Counted from the stretch's first letter, positions 24,829 to 34,856 are shown. The stretch: DNA of 64,000 nt from Bradyrhizobium sp. cir1 (GCF_014198245.1 NZ_JACIHE010000003.1:248001-312000), one strand, 5' to 3'. Translations and numbers: made by a program. Notes: a model not told the origin generated them from the letters alone.

Positions 24829-26562
24829 TTACTTCTTCTTCTGCAGAACGCTCTGCGGATTGAGGTTGCCGATGCGGCCGCTCTCCGAGCCCGCGGCCGG
24901 ATCGATCACCGCGTTGATGAGCGTCGGCTTGCCGGACTTCATCGCTTCGTTGACGGCGCGCTTGAGCTCGTCGGGGGAAGTGGCGTTCACGCCGACGCCG
25001 CCGAAGGCTTCCATCATCTTGTCGTAGCGCGCGCCCTTGACGAACACGGTCGTCGCCGGATCGGCGTTGGCGCCGTTGACGTCGGTGCCGCGATAGATGC
25101 CGTCATTGTTGAAGATGACGACACAGATCGGCAGGTTGTAGCGGCAGATGGTCTCGACCTCCATGCCGGAGAAGCCGAACGCCGAGTCGCCTTCCACCGC
25201 GAGCACGGGATGGCCGGTCTCGAGCGCGGCCGCAATCGCCTGGCCCATGCCGATGCCCATCACGCCCCAGGTGCCGACGTCGAGACGCTTGCGAGGGCGG
25301 TACATGTCGATGACGCCGCGGGCGAGGTCGAGCGTGTTGGCACCTTCGTTGACGAGGATCGCCTCGGGATACTCCTTGATGACGTTCTTCAAGACGCCGA
25401 GCGCGCCGTGATAGTCCATCGGCGACTTGTTGTTCATGAGCTTCGGCGCCATCTTGGCGACGTTCTCTTCGCGCTTGGACGAGATCGCCTTGGTCCATTC
25501 CGCGGGCGGCGCGGTCCAGCCAGAAGCCATCGCCTGGTTGAAGGCGGAGACGACCGAGCCGATGTCGCCGACGACAGGCGCGACGATCTCGACGTTGGAG
25601 TCCATTTCCTTCGGCTCGATGTCGACCTGGATGAACTTCTTCGGCGTTTCGCCCCAGCTCTTGCCCTTGCCGTGCGAGAGCAGCCAGTTCAGCCGCGCGC
25701 CGATCAGCAGCACGACGTCGGATTCTTTCAGCACGGTCGAGCGGGCAGCACCAGCGCACTGCGGATGGGTGTCGGGCAGAAGGCCCTTGGCCATGCTCAT
25801 CGGCAGGAACGGCACGCCGCTCTTCTCGACGAAGCTCTTGATCTCCTCATCGGCCTGCGCGTAGGCCGCGCCCTTGCCGAGGATGATGAGCGGACGTTTT
25901 GCGCTTTTGAGCACGTCGAGTGCGCGCTTGATCGAAGCAGGCGAGGGGAGCTGCGCGGGCGCCGCGTCGATCACCTTGACCAGCGACTTCTGGCCGGCCT
26001 CGGCGTTCATCACCTGGCCGAACAGCTTTGCCGGCAGGTCGAGATAGACGCCGCCCGGACGGCCCGAGACCGCGGCGCGGATGGCGCGGGCGAAACCGAT
26101 GCCGATGTCCTGGGCGTGCAGCACGCGATAGGCCGCCTTGCACAGCGGCTTTGCAATCGCGAGCTGGTCCATTTCCTCGTAGTCGCCCTGCTGGAGGTCG
26201 ACGATCTCGCGCTCCGAGGAGCCCGAGACCAGGATCATCGGGTAGCAGTTGGTGGTGGCGTGCGCGAGCGCGGTGAGGCCGTTGAGGAAGCCGGGCGCCG
26301 ACACCGTGAGGCAGACGCCGGGCTTCTTGGTGAGGTAGCCGGCGATGCCTGCGGCGTAGCCGGCGTTCTGCTCGTGACGGAAGGAGATCACGCGAATGCC
26401 TGCAGCCTGCGCCATGCGGCCCAAATCCGTGATCGGGATGCCCGGCACATTATAGATGGTGTTGATGCCGTTCAGCTTGAGCGCGTCGATGACGAGATGG
26501 AAGCCATCCGTCAGTTCCTGCTCGGTGCCCGGTGCTTCGGACTTGGTCGCGGTATTCAGCAT
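24829..26562 (-). CDS. oxc: Oxalyl-CoA decarboxylase
   Basis: A 577-residue thiamine-diphosphate enzyme converting oxalyl-CoA to formyl-CoA and CO2. The cofactor-activating Glu is in [15 protein letters not shown] (~residue 64); the ThDP/Mg motif is [13 protein letters not shown]...[11 protein letters not shown] near the C-terminus matches the CoA-side loop of known Oxc proteins, and the length matches the family. With frc it forms the oxalate-degrading cycle, which consumes a proton. It lies between the GntR gene and frc, all leftward, so the three are probably one regulated unit. Confidence 0.95.
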   Translation of the reverse strand: MLNTATKSEAPGTEQELTDGFHLVIDALKLNGINTIYNVPGIPITDLGRMAQAAGIRVISFRHEQNAGYAAGIAGYLTKKPGVCLTVSAPGFLNGLTALAHATTNCYPMILVSGSSEREIVDLQQGDYEEMDQLAIAKPLCKAAYRVLHAQDIGIGFARAIRAAVSGRPGGVYLDLPAKLFGQVMNAEAGQKSLVKVIDAAPAQLPSPASIKRALDVLKSAKRPLIILGKGAAYAQADEEIKSFVEKSGVPFLPMSMAKGLLPDTHPQCAGAARSTVLKESDVVLLIGARLNWLLSHGKGKSWGETPKKFIQVDIEPKEMDSNVEIVAPVVGDIGSVVSAFNQAMASGWTAPPAEWTKAISSKREENVAKMAPKLMNNKSPMDYHGALGVLKNVIKEYPEAILVNEGANTLDLARGVIDMYRPRKRLDVGTWGVMGIGMGQAIAAALETGHPVLAVEGDSAFGFSGMEVETICRYNLPICVVIFNNDGIYRGTDVNGANADPATTVFVKGARYDKMMEAFGGVGVNATSPDELKRAVNEAMKSGKPTLINAVIDPAAGSESGRIGNLNPQSVLQKKK

Positions 26563-26635
26563 GGGCCTTGTCTCCCTGGTCTCAAGTAGTGGGGCGAATT
26601 TTTCGCCCTTCTGGTGAACGTTGCTAGGTCAAGAG

Positions 26636-27367
26636 TTACGTAAACAGTTCCTGGCCATGCGCTTCGACGTAAGCGGCAAGGCCAAGGGTGTGGTCGCGGG
26701 CGCGCTTCTCGGCGAGTTCGGTGTCGCGCGCTTCCAGTGCTTCGATCATGCCGAGATGCTCGGGCAGGGACGTCGCGGTGCGGTCCTTGCGTCCGATGGT
26801 CAACTGGCGATAACCGCGCACATGCAGCAGCAGGTCGTTGGTGAGATCGACCAGCACAGGGGATTCCGACAGCGAGATCAGCGCCTGGTGGAAGGCGATG
26901 TTCGCCTTGGAGTATTCCTCCACATGATCTTCGGGCAGGCGGTCCTTGCCGAAATCCTTGAAGAAGTCGCGCAGCGCCGTGATGTCCTTCTTGCGCGCGG
27001 TGGTGGTGATGAGGCGCGCGGCCATGCTCTCCAGCGCCGCCCAGGCGCGGATCATGTCGACGATCTCGCTCTTGGTCCTGCGCACCACCATGATGCCGCG
27101 GCGCGGCACCGTCTTCACGAAACCGTCCTGCTCGAGCATCGCGATGGCTTCGCGGATCGGCGTGCGGCTCACGCCCAGTCGCTCGGACAGCGCGCGCTCG
27201 TCGAGCATCACCGGCTCGGGCGTCGAGTAGATGTCCATCTTGAGGATGGCTTCCTTCAAGGCGTCATACGCCTTGTTCTTGAAGCTGCTCTCCGGGGCAA
27301 TACGAACGATTGCGATGTCTGCCTCGGCCATGTTCGGCAACGCCTTGGTTGGTTTCCGTAGTGACAC
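26636..27367 (-). CDS. GntR-family (FCD) regulator of the oxalate locus
   Basis: A 243-residue regulator. The GTG at 27367 is chosen as start because GGAGGAG lies exactly 7 bases upstream; a longer reading to 27436 would run over the palindromic operator. The winged helix covers residues ~25-95 (KAYDALKEAILKMDIYS...LSERLGVSRTPIREAIAMLEQDGFV), then the FCD domain (IAFHQALISLSESP, LPEHLGMIEALE). It is read in the same direction as oxc-frc and faces the acyl-CoA synthetase gene. It is expected to bind the two TGGCATACC palindromes in between. Confidence 0.92.
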   Translation of the reverse strand: MSLRKPTKALPNMAEADIAIVRIAPESSFKNKAYDALKEAILKMDIYSTPEPVMLDERALSERLGVSRTPIREAIAMLEQDGFVKTVPRRGIMVVRRTKSEIVDMIRAWAALESMAARLITTTARKKDITALRDFFKDFGKDRLPEDHVEEYSKANIAFHQALISLSESPVLVDLTNDLLLHVRGYRQLTIGRKDRTATSLPEHLGMIEALEARDTELAEKRARDHTLGLAAYVEAHGQELFT

Positions 27368-27423
27368 GACGAATCTCCTCCAGTGGGAGTCGTCTTTTAC
27401 AGGATTATTGACGGGAAAGTTTT

Positions 27424-27440
27424 TGGCATACCACATGCCA
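27424..27440. promoter_or_regulatory. Operator TGGCATACCACATGCCA (leftward promoter)
   Basis: A 17-base palindrome (TGGCAT...ATGCCA) 57 bases upstream of the GntR start. Read leftward, a TTGACA (-35-like, 27449-27444) lies 3 bases before it, so the site covers the promoter spacer. A second copy with one base changed is at 27505-27521. Confidence 0.72.
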
Positions 27441-27504
27441 GAATGTCAAGCTGCCTATTTTTTGCGGCGTTCCAGGGTGCGCCGCGACTTGACAAGTTGG
27501 CTTC

Positions 27505-27521
27505 TGGCATACCAAATGCCA
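27505..27521. promoter_or_regulatory. Operator TGGCATACCAAATGCCA (rightward promoter)
   Basis: Sixteen of 17 bases equal the site at 27424-27440, in the same orientation, 81 bases away. A rightward TTGACA at 27489-27494 places the -10 region (27512-27517) inside this palindrome, so binding should block transcription of the acyl-CoA synthetase gene. The region 27368-27680 is otherwise a leader with no gene. Confidence 0.72.
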
Positions 27522-27680
27522 TCGCCAGCCATTTTTGATCCAAGCCGGCGGAGTAATCTCAGGCTTTATGCCACTCCGTTCCGCGGCATGGAACAGAGCG
27601 CGGCGAATGGCAAGCATCACGGGCGGCCGCGACACGCGCGCGCTTTGCAAAGAACGAACCGAGGTCAAGGGAGAAGCCAT

Positions 27681-29810
27681 ATGTCCAATTCCAAAGATGC
27701 CGTCCGCAAGGTGCTTGACCAGGTCAAGGCGGACAACCGCACCAGCCTGACGGCGCCGGAAGGCAAGCTGGTCTGCGACGCCTACGGCATTCCGGTGCCG
27801 AAGGAGGGCGTGGCGAAGTCGGCAGGCGAGGCCGGCAAGATGGCTTCCTCCATGGGCTTCCCCGTCGTGATGAAGATCGTCTCGCCGGACATTCTCCACA
27901 AGACCGAAGCCGGCGGCGTCGTCGTCGGCCTCAAGACGGCCGAGGATGCCGAAAAGGCCTACGAGACCATCCTTTCCAACGCCAAGAAGTACAAGGCCGA
28001 TGCCAAGATCGAAGGCGTCCAGGTGCAGCAGATGCTGGCCGGCGGCACCGAGGTCATCGTCGGCTCGATCACCGACGGCTCGTTCGGCAAGCTGGTGGCC
28101 TTCGGCCTCGGCGGCGTGCTGGTCGAGGTCTTGAAGGACATCACCTTCCGCCTCGCGCCCGCGACCAAGGAAGACGCGCTCTCGATGCTCGACGGCATTC
28201 AGGCGCATGAGATCCTGAAGGGCGTTCGTGGCGGCGAGCCGGTGAACCGCACGGCGCTCGCCGACGTCATCGTCAAGGTCTCGCAGCTCGTCACCGATTT
28301 CCCTGAAATCGTCGAGCTCGACCTCAACCCTGTGTTCGCGACCCCGAAGGGCGCAACCGCCGCCGACGTCCGCATCGTCGTCGACTTCGCCTACAAGCCC
28401 AAGCCGAAGCCGCGCCCGACCGAAGAGATCGTCGCGGCGATGAACCGCATCATGCAGCCGAAGGCGGTCGCCGTGATCGGCGCCTCCGCGGAGGACGGCA
28501 AGATCGGCAATTCCGTGATGAAGAACCTCATCAACGGCGGTTACAACGGCGAGATCATTCCGATCCATCCCAAGGCCGCCGAGATCCTCGGCTACAAGGC
28601 CTATAAGAGCGTCAAGGACGTACCGGGCGTGATCGACGTCGCGGTGTTCGCGATCCCGGCAAAATTCGTCGCCGGCGCGCTCACAGAATGCGGCGAGAAG
28701 AAAATCCCGGGCGCGGTGCTGATTCCGTCGGGCTTTGCCGAGGCCGGCGCGCCGGAGCTGCAGGCCGAGATCGTCGAGGTCGGCAAGAAGTACGACATCC
28801 GCCTGATGGGGCCGAACATCTACGGCTTCTACTATACGCCCGCCAATCTCTGCGCGACCTTCTGCACCGCCTACGACGTCAAGGGCCACGCCGCGCTGTC
28901 GTCGCAGTCGGGCGGCATCGGCATGGCCATCATCGGCTTCTCGCGTTCGGCCAAGATGGGCGTGTCCGCCATCGTCGGCCTCGGCAACAAATCCGACATC
29001 GACGAGGACGATCTGCTCGCGTTCTTCGAGCAGGATCCGAACACAAACCTGATCGCGCAGCACTGCGAAGACCTCAAGGACGGCCGCGCCTTTGCGGAAG
29101 CCGCCAAGCGCGTTTCCAAGAAGAAGCCGGTCGTCGTGCTCAAGGCCGGCCGTACCTCGGCCGGTGCGAAGGCGGCGTCCTCGCACACCGGCGCGCTCGC
29201 CGGCAACGACCGCATCTACGAGGATGTGTTCAAGCAGTCCGGCGTGATCCGCGCCCGCAGCTTGCGCCAGCTGCTCGAATTCGCCCGCGGCGTGCCGGTG
29301 CTGCCGACGCCGAAGGGCGAGAACGTGCTGATCATCACCGGTGCCGGCGGCTCGGGCGTGCTGCTGTCGGACTCCTGCGTCGACAACGGCCTGTCGCTGA
29401 TGTCGATGCCGCCGGATCTCGATGCGGCGTTCCGCAAGTTCATCCCGCCGTTCGGTGCAGCCGGAAATCCTGTGGATATCACCGGCGGCGAGCCCCCGAT
29501 CACCTACGTCAACACCGTGAAGCTCGGCCTGTCGGATGAGCGCATCCACGCGCTGATCCTCGGCTACTGGCACACCATCGTCACCCCGCCGATGGTGTTC
29601 GCCCGCAACATGGTCGAGGTGAAGAAGGAGATGGAGGCCAAGGGTTTCGTGAAGCCCATGGTCGCCTCGCTTGCCGGCGACGTCGAGGTCGAGGAAGCCG
29701 CCGAATATCTCTACCAGCACGGCATCCCGGCTTACGCCTATTCGACCGAGCTGCCGGTCGAGGTGTTAGGTGCCAAGTACAAGTGGGCGCGCGGGGCAGG
29801 GCTGCTCTGA
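27681..29810 (+). CDS. ADP-forming acyl-CoA synthetase (acetate-CoA ligase family) of the oxalate locus
   Basis: A 709-residue NDP-forming CoA ligase. The ATP-grasp part comes first (residues ~10-240: FPVVMKIVSPDILHKTEAGGVVVGL read in parts, FGLGGVLVEVL, ELDLNPV), followed by the CoA-binding and ligase domains (AVIGASAEDGKIGNS, SSQSGGIGMAI, the phospho-His motif SHTGALAG). ATG 27681 follows GGGAGAA. Divergent from the GntR-oxc-frc unit and sharing its operators, it could charge oxalate or formate with CoA to prime or drain the cycle; the substrate is inferred from place only. Confidence 0.88.
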   Translation: MSNSKDAVRKVLDQVKADNRTSLTAPEGKLVCDAYGIPVPKEGVAKSAGEAGKMASSMGFPVVMKIVSPDILHKTEAGGVVVGLKTAEDAEKAYETILSNAKKYKADAKIEGVQVQQMLAGGTEVIVGSITDGSFGKLVAFGLGGVLVEVLKDITFRLAPATKEDALSMLDGIQAHEILKGVRGGEPVNRTALADVIVKVSQLVTDFPEIVELDLNPVFATPKGATAADVRIVVDFAYKPKPKPRPTEEIVAAMNRIMQPKAVAVIGASAEDGKIGNSVMKNLINGGYNGEIIPIHPKAAEILGYKAYKSVKDVPGVIDVAVFAIPAKFVAGALTECGEKKIPGAVLIPSGFAEAGAPELQAEIVEVGKKYDIRLMGPNIYGFYYTPANLCATFCTAYDVKGHAALSSQSGGIGMAIIGFSRSAKMGVSAIVGLGNKSDIDEDDLLAFFEQDPNTNLIAQHCEDLKDGRAFAEAAKRVSKKKPVVVLKAGRTSAGAKAASSHTGALAGNDRIYEDVFKQSGVIRARSLRQLLEFARGVPVLPTPKGENVLIITGAGGSGVLLSDSCVDNGLSLMSMPPDLDAAFRKFIPPFGAAGNPVDITGGEPPITYVNTVKLGLSDERIHALILGYWHTIVTPPMVFARNMVEVKKEMEAKGFVKPMVASLAGDVEVEEAAEYLYQHGIPAYAYSTELPVEVLGAKYKWARGAGLL

Positions 29811-29824
29811 GACGTTGACCTTCG

Positions 29825-29966
29825 CCTCTCCCCGCGTGCGGGGAGAGGCCGAATTCGAGCAAGGCTCGAATTCGGGTGAGGGGGACTCTCCGCGAGTCCC
29901 ACTCTCACCGTCTTTGCGGAGATAGCCCCTCACCCCAGCCCTCTCCCCGCAAGAACGGGGAGAGGG
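29825..29966. repeat. Composite CTCTCCCCG repeat, full copy 1
   Basis: A chain of hairpins: CCTCTCCCCGC/GCGGGGAGAGG, then CGAATTCGAGC/GCTCGAATTCG, a GGTGAGGGGGACTCTCC linker, and CCCTCTCCCCG/CGGGGAGAGGG at the right end. It directly follows the acyl-CoA synthetase gene. A second full copy in reverse orientation is at 63333-63473 and a half copy at 53464-53537. Confidence 0.8.
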
Positions 29967-30012
29967 AGAAGAGGCGGCTCGCGTCTTGTCTGATTGGCAA
30001 ATGCAGGTCGCG

Positions 30013-30855
30013 ATGAGCAAGAACGTGATCCGGCGCAAATCGCTCGAAGCCCGGCCGCCATCGGAGGTCGAGCACGAGGCGCGCGACGGCGGCGTGCAGT
30101 CTGTCGACCGCGCGCTGTCGATTCTCGAAACGCTGGCCGAGGACGACGAAGGCTACCGTCTCAGCGATCTCGCCGTCCGCACCGGCCTGTCAGCCTCGAC
30201 CGTGCACCGGCTGCTGGCGACGCTTGAAAGCCGCCGCTTCGTGCAGTTCGACCGCGCCGAATCCAAATGGCATGTCGGCGTGCGCAGCTTCACCGTGGGC
30301 GCCAGCTTCGCCCGGCGGCGCAATTTCTCGGCGCAGGCCGTTCCTTACTTGCGCAAGCTGCGCGATCTCACCCGCGAAACCGCCAATCTCGCCGTCGTCG
30401 ACGACGAGTTCATCATCGTGCTGACCCGCATGGAGAGCCGCGAGATCATGCGCTCGCTGACCAAGGTCGGCGGCCGCGTCCCCATGGTGACGTCGGGCGT
30501 CGGCAAGGCGGTGCTCGCGACCTATTCCGACGAGGACGTCGGCGCCGTCATCCGCCATCACGGCATGCCGCGCCTGACCGAAAAGTCGATCGTGCGGCCG
30601 AGCGACTTGTTCAGGGAGCTCGAAAAGATCCGCAAGCAGGGCTTTGCGATCGACGACGAGGAAGCCTGCATGGGCCTGCGCTGTATTGCCGCAGTCGTCT
30701 ATAGCGACTGCGCCGAGCCGCTGGCCGCGATCTCCGTCTCCGGCATGACCAGCCGCCTGACCGACGACAGGCTGCCGGAAATCGGCCAGATCGTGCGCGA
30801 AGTCGCCGCCGAGCTGACCGTCGCGCTCGGCGGGGTGATGCCGACGTCCAGCTAA
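30013..30855 (+). CDS. IclR-family transcriptional regulator
   Basis: A protein of 280 residues from ATG 30013 (ATG 30001 or TTG 29986 would add 4 or 9). The helix-turn-helix is at ~25-80 (SVDRALSILETLAEDDEGYRLSDLAVRTGLSASTVHRLLATLE, in parts). The GAF-like IclR effector domain follows, including YLRKLRDLTRETANLAVVDD, PMVTSGVGKAVLA and the closing motif GLRCIAAVVYSDCAEPLAAISVSG. It probably controls the tripartite transporter operon 113 bases downstream; the effector is unknown. Confidence 0.9.
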   Translation: MSKNVIRRKSLEARPPSEVEHEARDGGVQSVDRALSILETLAEDDEGYRLSDLAVRTGLSASTVHRLLATLESRRFVQFDRAESKWHVGVRSFTVGASFARRRNFSAQAVPYLRKLRDLTRETANLAVVDDEFIIVLTRMESREIMRSLTKVGGRVPMVTSGVGKAVLATYSDEDVGAVIRHHGMPRLTEKSIVRPSDLFRELEKIRKQGFAIDDEEACMGLRCIAAVVYSDCAEPLAAISVSGMTSRLTDDRLPEIGQIVREVAAELTVALGGVMPTSS

Positions 30856-30968
30856 GGGGGAACCCAGGCCTGTCGCTGGACAGCATCGGCCGTTTTGGCT
30901 GATATGCGACCAAACGACACAATGCGGCACCTTGATCAACACGTCCGCACCAGCCTGGAGAATGCCCC

Positions 30969-31937
30969 ATGTTTCGATTTTCCGCGCGCCTTGCCGGCGC
31001 AGCCGTTGCGCTGACCCTTGCGGCAGCGACGTCTGCCTTCGCCCAGCAGCTCGAGCTCAAGCTGATGGCGCCGGCGGCTCCGGGCGGGGGCTGGGACCAG
31101 ACCGCGCGCTCGATGCAGCAGGCGCTGGTCGCTGCGGGGGTCGCACGCAGCGTGCAGGTCACCAACGTTCCCGGGGCCGGCGGCAGCGTCGGCATCGCGC
31201 AGTTCGTCAACGGCGCCAAGGGCGACGGCAACCAGATGATGGTCAACGGCTTCGTCATGGTCGGCGCGCTCGCCATGAACAAGTCGCCTGTCACCCTCGA
31301 CCAGGTGACGCCGATCGCGCGCCTCACCGAGGAAATCCAGGTGATCGTGGTCCCTGCGAATTCGCCGATCAAGACTGCGCAGGACCTCGCCGCCGCGGTG
31401 AAGGCCGATATCGCCAAGGTGACCTTCGCCGGCGGCTCGGCCGGTGGCGTCGACCACGTGATGGCCGCGCTGTTCGCAGGCGCGGTCGGCGCCGACGCCA
31501 AGAAGATCAACTACATCCCGTTCTCCGGCGGCGGCGAGTCGCTCGCTGCGATCCTCGGCGGCAAGGTCACTGCGGGCATTTCGGGGCTGAGCGAATATGA
31601 CGGGCAGATCAAGTCCGGCAAGCTGCGCGCGATCGGCGTGACCTCGGAGAAGCGCATCGCAGGCAGCGACATCCCGACCTTCAAGGAGCAGGGCATCGAC
31701 CTCGTGATCGCCAACTGGCGCTCGGTGGTCGCACCTCCCGGCATCACGCCGGAGCAGCGCAAGACCTTGAGCGATGCGGTCGAGAAGATGGTGAAGTCGG
31801 ACGCCTGGAAGGAGATCCTCAAGCAGAAGGGCTGGGAGGATGCCTATCTCGGCGGCGACGCCTTCGCCGACTTCCTGAAGAAGGAAACCGTGCGCGTCAC
31901 CGACGTGCTGAAATCGGTCGGCCTCGTCAAGTCATGA
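30969..31937 (+). CDS. tctC: TctC/Bug-family periplasmic substrate-binding protein
   Basis: A 322-residue exported receptor of the tripartite tricarboxylate transporter family. The signal peptide ends TSAFAQQ. The family pattern is clear: MAPAAPGGGWDQTARSMQ, VTNVPGAGGSVGIAQF, VPANSPIKTAQDL and ISGLSEYDGQIKSGKLRAIGV. Such proteins bind carboxylates (citrate, terephthalate, nicotinate and others); the ligand here is not evident. Its stop overlaps the start of tctB by 4 bases. Confidence 0.92.
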   Translation: MFRFSARLAGAAVALTLAAATSAFAQQLELKLMAPAAPGGGWDQTARSMQQALVAAGVARSVQVTNVPGAGGSVGIAQFVNGAKGDGNQMMVNGFVMVGALAMNKSPVTLDQVTPIARLTEEIQVIVVPANSPIKTAQDLAAAVKADIAKVTFAGGSAGGVDHVMAALFAGAVGADAKKINYIPFSGGGESLAAILGGKVTAGISGLSEYDGQIKSGKLRAIGVTSEKRIAGSDIPTFKEQGIDLVIANWRSVVAPPGITPEQRKTLSDAVEKMVKSDAWKEILKQKGWEDAYLGGDAFADFLKKETVRVTDVLKSVGLVKS

Positions 31938-32416
31938 GCTCAGGCGATCCTGCGCAGCCGCGGCGTGTCGATCGCGCCGGCATCATCATCGCCGCCTTGC
32001 TCGCCGCGCTCGCAGCGGTGCTGGTCTGGGACGCGCGCGGCCTGCAATCCGCGGCGATGTACGGCATGGGCCCCGAGGCGATGCCGGTCGTCATCGCCAG
32101 CGGCCTTGCGCTGCTCGCGATCGGCAATTTCATAGACGCGCTGCGCGGTAATTTGCCGGCGCGCGAGAGCACCGATCCCGTGCCGGTATTTCTGATCCTC
32201 GTCGGCCTTGCGCTGCTGATCGCCATCATCGGCTTCGGCGGCGGCTTCATCCTGGCGACCTCGGCGCTGTTCGTGACGACGTCGGCGGCGTTCGGCCGCC
32301 GCGCCGTCCTCGTCGACAGCGTCATTGCCCTCGTGATGTCGACCCTCATCTATCTCGCCTTTGACCGGCTGTTGACGCTGAGCCTTCCGGCCGGCCCCCT
32401 GGAGCGACTGCTGTGA
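31934..32416 (+). CDS. tctB: TctB-family small membrane subunit
   Basis: A 160-residue protein with four membrane segments (residues ~14-32, 46-66, 82-110 and 118-145), as in TctB small subunits of tripartite tricarboxylate transporters. It begins in an ATGA overlap with tctC and ends overlapping tctA, so the three are translationally coupled. It pairs with the large TctA channel in the inner membrane. Confidence 0.9.
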   Translation: MSSGDPAQPRRVDRAGIIIAALLAALAAVLVWDARGLQSAAMYGMGPEAMPVVIASGLALLAIGNFIDALRGNLPARESTDPVPVFLILVGLALLIAIIGFGGGFILATSALFVTTSAAFGRRAVLVDSVIALVMSTLIYLAFDRLLTLSLPAGPLERLL

Positions 32417-33915
32417 TGGACACTTTTGCGGCGCTGGCCCACGGCATGGCGGTCGCCATCCAGCCGATGAACCTGCTCTATGCGCTGATCGGCGTATTCC
32501 TCGGCACCGCCGTCGGCGTGTTGCCCGGCATCGGCCCGGCGCTGACGGTCGCGCTGCTGCTGCCCGTGACCTACAAGCTCGACCCCGGCGGCTCGCTGAT
32601 CATGTTCGCGGGCATCTACTACGGCGGCATGTATGGCGGCTCGACCACCGCGATCCTGATCAATACGCCCGGCGAAAGCGCCTCGATGGCGACCGCGCTC
32701 GAAGGCAACAAGATGGCCAAGGCCGGCCGCGGCGGGCCCGCGCTCGCGACCTCCGCGATCGGCTCCTTTGTCGCCGGCACTATCGCCACCATCGGGCTCG
32801 CATTTCTTGCACCCTGGCTGGTCGATTTCGCCGTACGCTTCGGCCCCGAGGATTACTTCGCGCTGATGTGCGTCGCCTTCGTCACGGTATCGGCGACCTT
32901 CGGCGATTCCCCGGTCCGCGGCCTGACCAGCCTGTTCATCGGCCTGACGCTCGGCCTTGTCGGCATCGACAAGCTGACCGGCCAGGCACGGCTTGCGTTC
33001 GGCGTCCCTGAATTGCTCGACGGCGTCGAGGTGACGACGCTCGCGGTCGGCCTGTTCGCGGTGGGCGAGGCGCTCTACGTCGCCTCGCGCCGTCACCACA
33101 CCGAGGAGAAGCTGGAGCCGGTGCGCGGCTCGCTGTGGATGACGAAGGAAGACTGGAAGCGGTCGTGGAAGCCGTGGCTGCGCGGCACCATGTTCGGCTT
33201 CCCGATCGGCGCGCTGCCCGCGGGCGGCGCGGAGATCCCGACCTTCCTGTCCTATTCGACCGAGAAACGGCTGACGAAGCACCCCGAGGAATTCGGCAAG
33301 GGCGCGATCGAAGGCGTCGCCGGACCCGAAGCCGCCAACAACGCGTCCGCCGCCGGCACGCTGGTGCCGCTCCTGACGCTTGGATTGCCGACCTCGGCCA
33401 CGGCCGCGATGATGCTGGCGGGCTTCCAGCAATACGGCCTCAACCCGGGCCCGCTGCTGTTCGCCGAACGGCCTGACCTCGTGTGGGGCCTGATCGCAAG
33501 CCTCTTCATTGCCAACGTGATGCTGCTAGTGCTCAACCTGCCGCTGGTCGGCCTGTGGGTGCGGCTGCTCGCGATCCCGCAGCCCTGGCTCTATGCCGGC
33601 ATCCTCGTGTTCGCGACCATGGGCACCATCGCCGCAAAGCCGTCGGTGGTCGAATTGTCGATGCTGGCCGGTTTCGGCGTGCTCGGCTTCCTGATGCGCC
33701 GGTTCGATTTCCCGATCGCGCCGGTCGTGGTCGGCCTGATCCTAGGCCCGATCGCCGAGAGCCAGTTGCGCCGCGCGCTTGCGATCAGCCTCGGCGATCC
33801 CATGACGCTGCTGCAGAGTCCGATCTCGGCGACGCTGCTTGGCGTCGCGCTGATCGCACTGCTGGCACCCTTCGTGTTGAAGGGGCTCGGCCGGTTCAAG
33901 GCGAACGAGGATTAG
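32416..33915 (+). CDS. tctA: TctA-family large membrane subunit
   Basis: A 499-residue permease with about 11-12 membrane segments and conserved TctA stretches: [56 protein letters not shown] and [23 protein letters not shown] 32416 overlaps the tctB stop (TGATG); GTG 32413 is an alternative. It provides sodium- or proton-coupled uptake of the substrate delivered by TctC. Confidence 0.93.
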   Translation: MDTFAALAHGMAVAIQPMNLLYALIGVFLGTAVGVLPGIGPALTVALLLPVTYKLDPGGSLIMFAGIYYGGMYGGSTTAILINTPGESASMATALEGNKMAKAGRGGPALATSAIGSFVAGTIATIGLAFLAPWLVDFAVRFGPEDYFALMCVAFVTVSATFGDSPVRGLTSLFIGLTLGLVGIDKLTGQARLAFGVPELLDGVEVTTLAVGLFAVGEALYVASRRHHTEEKLEPVRGSLWMTKEDWKRSWKPWLRGTMFGFPIGALPAGGAEIPTFLSYSTEKRLTKHPEEFGKGAIEGVAGPEAANNASAAGTLVPLLTLGLPTSATAAMMLAGFQQYGLNPGPLLFAERPDLVWGLIASLFIANVMLLVLNLPLVGLWVRLLAIPQPWLYAGILVFATMGTIAAKPSVVELSMLAGFGVLGFLMRRFDFPIAPVVVGLILGPIAESQLRRALAISLGDPMTLLQSPISATLLGVALIALLAPFVLKGLGRFKANED

Positions 33916-33970
33916 ACGTTTCCAGACGCAATTATCTGCTACTCTGGCGTCCATCTCGCTGGGAAACGCC

Positions 33971-34771
33971 ATGCCGTCCGAACTTCGCTCGCCCCGTCTC
34001 GCCGTCCTGATCGACGCCGACAATGCGTCCGCCAAGATCGCGGATGGATTGTTTGAAGAGATCGCCAAGATCGGCGAGGCCAGCGTTCGCCGCATCTACG
34101 GTGACTTCTCCAATGCGCGTTCCAGGGGCTGGGCCGACATCCTGTCGAAACATGCGATCATCCCGCAGCAGCAGTTCGCATATACGACGGGAAAGAACGC
34201 GTCGGACATTACCCTTGTCATCGACGCGATGGACCTGCTTCACAGCGGACGGTTCGATGGTTTCTGCCTCGTCTCGTCCGACAGCGACTTTACCCGTCTG
34301 GCCGCCCGTATCCGGGAGCAGGGCATCGATGTCTTTGGGTTCGGCGAGCAGAAGACGCCGGAAAGCTTCAGGCAGGCCTGCCGAAGGTTCGTCTACACAG
34401 AGAACCTGCTTGCCGGCACGACGACCACCCAGGACGCCGCTTCAAGATCTGCACCGCTTCAGCCGCCCGATGCCGCCACGCCCATCATCAAGAAAGTCAT
34501 CACCCAGATGGAGAGTGAGGACGGTTGGGTCACGCTCGGAGAAGTCGGGCGGCAGCTTGCAAACCTGGCTTCCGATTTCGATCCGAGAACGTTCGGCTTC
34601 CGCAAGCTGAGCGATCTCGTGCGAAAGACGAATTCGTTCGAGATCGATGAGGCAAAGGGCCGGTCGATGCGAATCCGGGTCAAGCCCACTGCCGCACCGC
34701 CGCGGCGGAGGCGGAACTCGCGGCGATCTGCAGGGGCGGGCACGGCAGGCAGTTCGGCGCCTAAGACGTAA
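33971..34771 (+). CDS. NYN-domain nuclease-like protein with C-terminal OST-HTH/LOTUS domain
   Basis: A 266-residue protein. Residues ~8-145 form a NYN/PIN-like domain (LabA group) with acidic residues expected to hold a metal: VLIDADNAS, YGDFSN, ASDITLVIDAMDLLH and SSDSDFTRLA. Residues ~165-235 look like an OST-HTH (LOTUS) RNA-binding winged helix: IKKVITQMESEDGWVTLGEVG, FGFRKLSDLVRKTNSFEID. A basic tail follows. Such proteins probably cleave or bind structured RNA. It stands between the transporter and adenine deaminase genes without obvious link to either. Confidence 0.85.
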   Translation: MPSELRSPRLAVLIDADNASAKIADGLFEEIAKIGEASVRRIYGDFSNARSRGWADILSKHAIIPQQQFAYTTGKNASDITLVIDAMDLLHSGRFDGFCLVSSDSDFTRLAARIREQGIDVFGFGEQKTPESFRQACRRFVYTENLLAGTTTTQDAASRSAPLQPPDAATPIIKKVITQMESEDGWVTLGEVGRQLANLASDFDPRTFGFRKLSDLVRKTNSFEIDEAKGRSMRIRVKPTAAPPRRRRNSRRSAGAGTAGSSAPKT

Positions 34772-34856
34772 GCAGAGCCTGCCGCTATATTTGCGCTTGC
34801 CCGGTTTGGTGCGGGGCGTAACCATCGCTCGCCCGTAACGCCACGCGAGGGTCCCG

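Noticed and set aside
26600..26635. FNR-like TTGCTAGGTCAA near the end of the GntR gene
   Set aside because: The spacer is four bases instead of six, and it lies downstream of a gene rather than in a promoter.
27368..27436. Longer N-terminus of the oxalate-locus GntR regulator
   Set aside because: It runs over the palindromic operator and -35 side; GGAGGAG seven bases before GTG 27367 decides the start.
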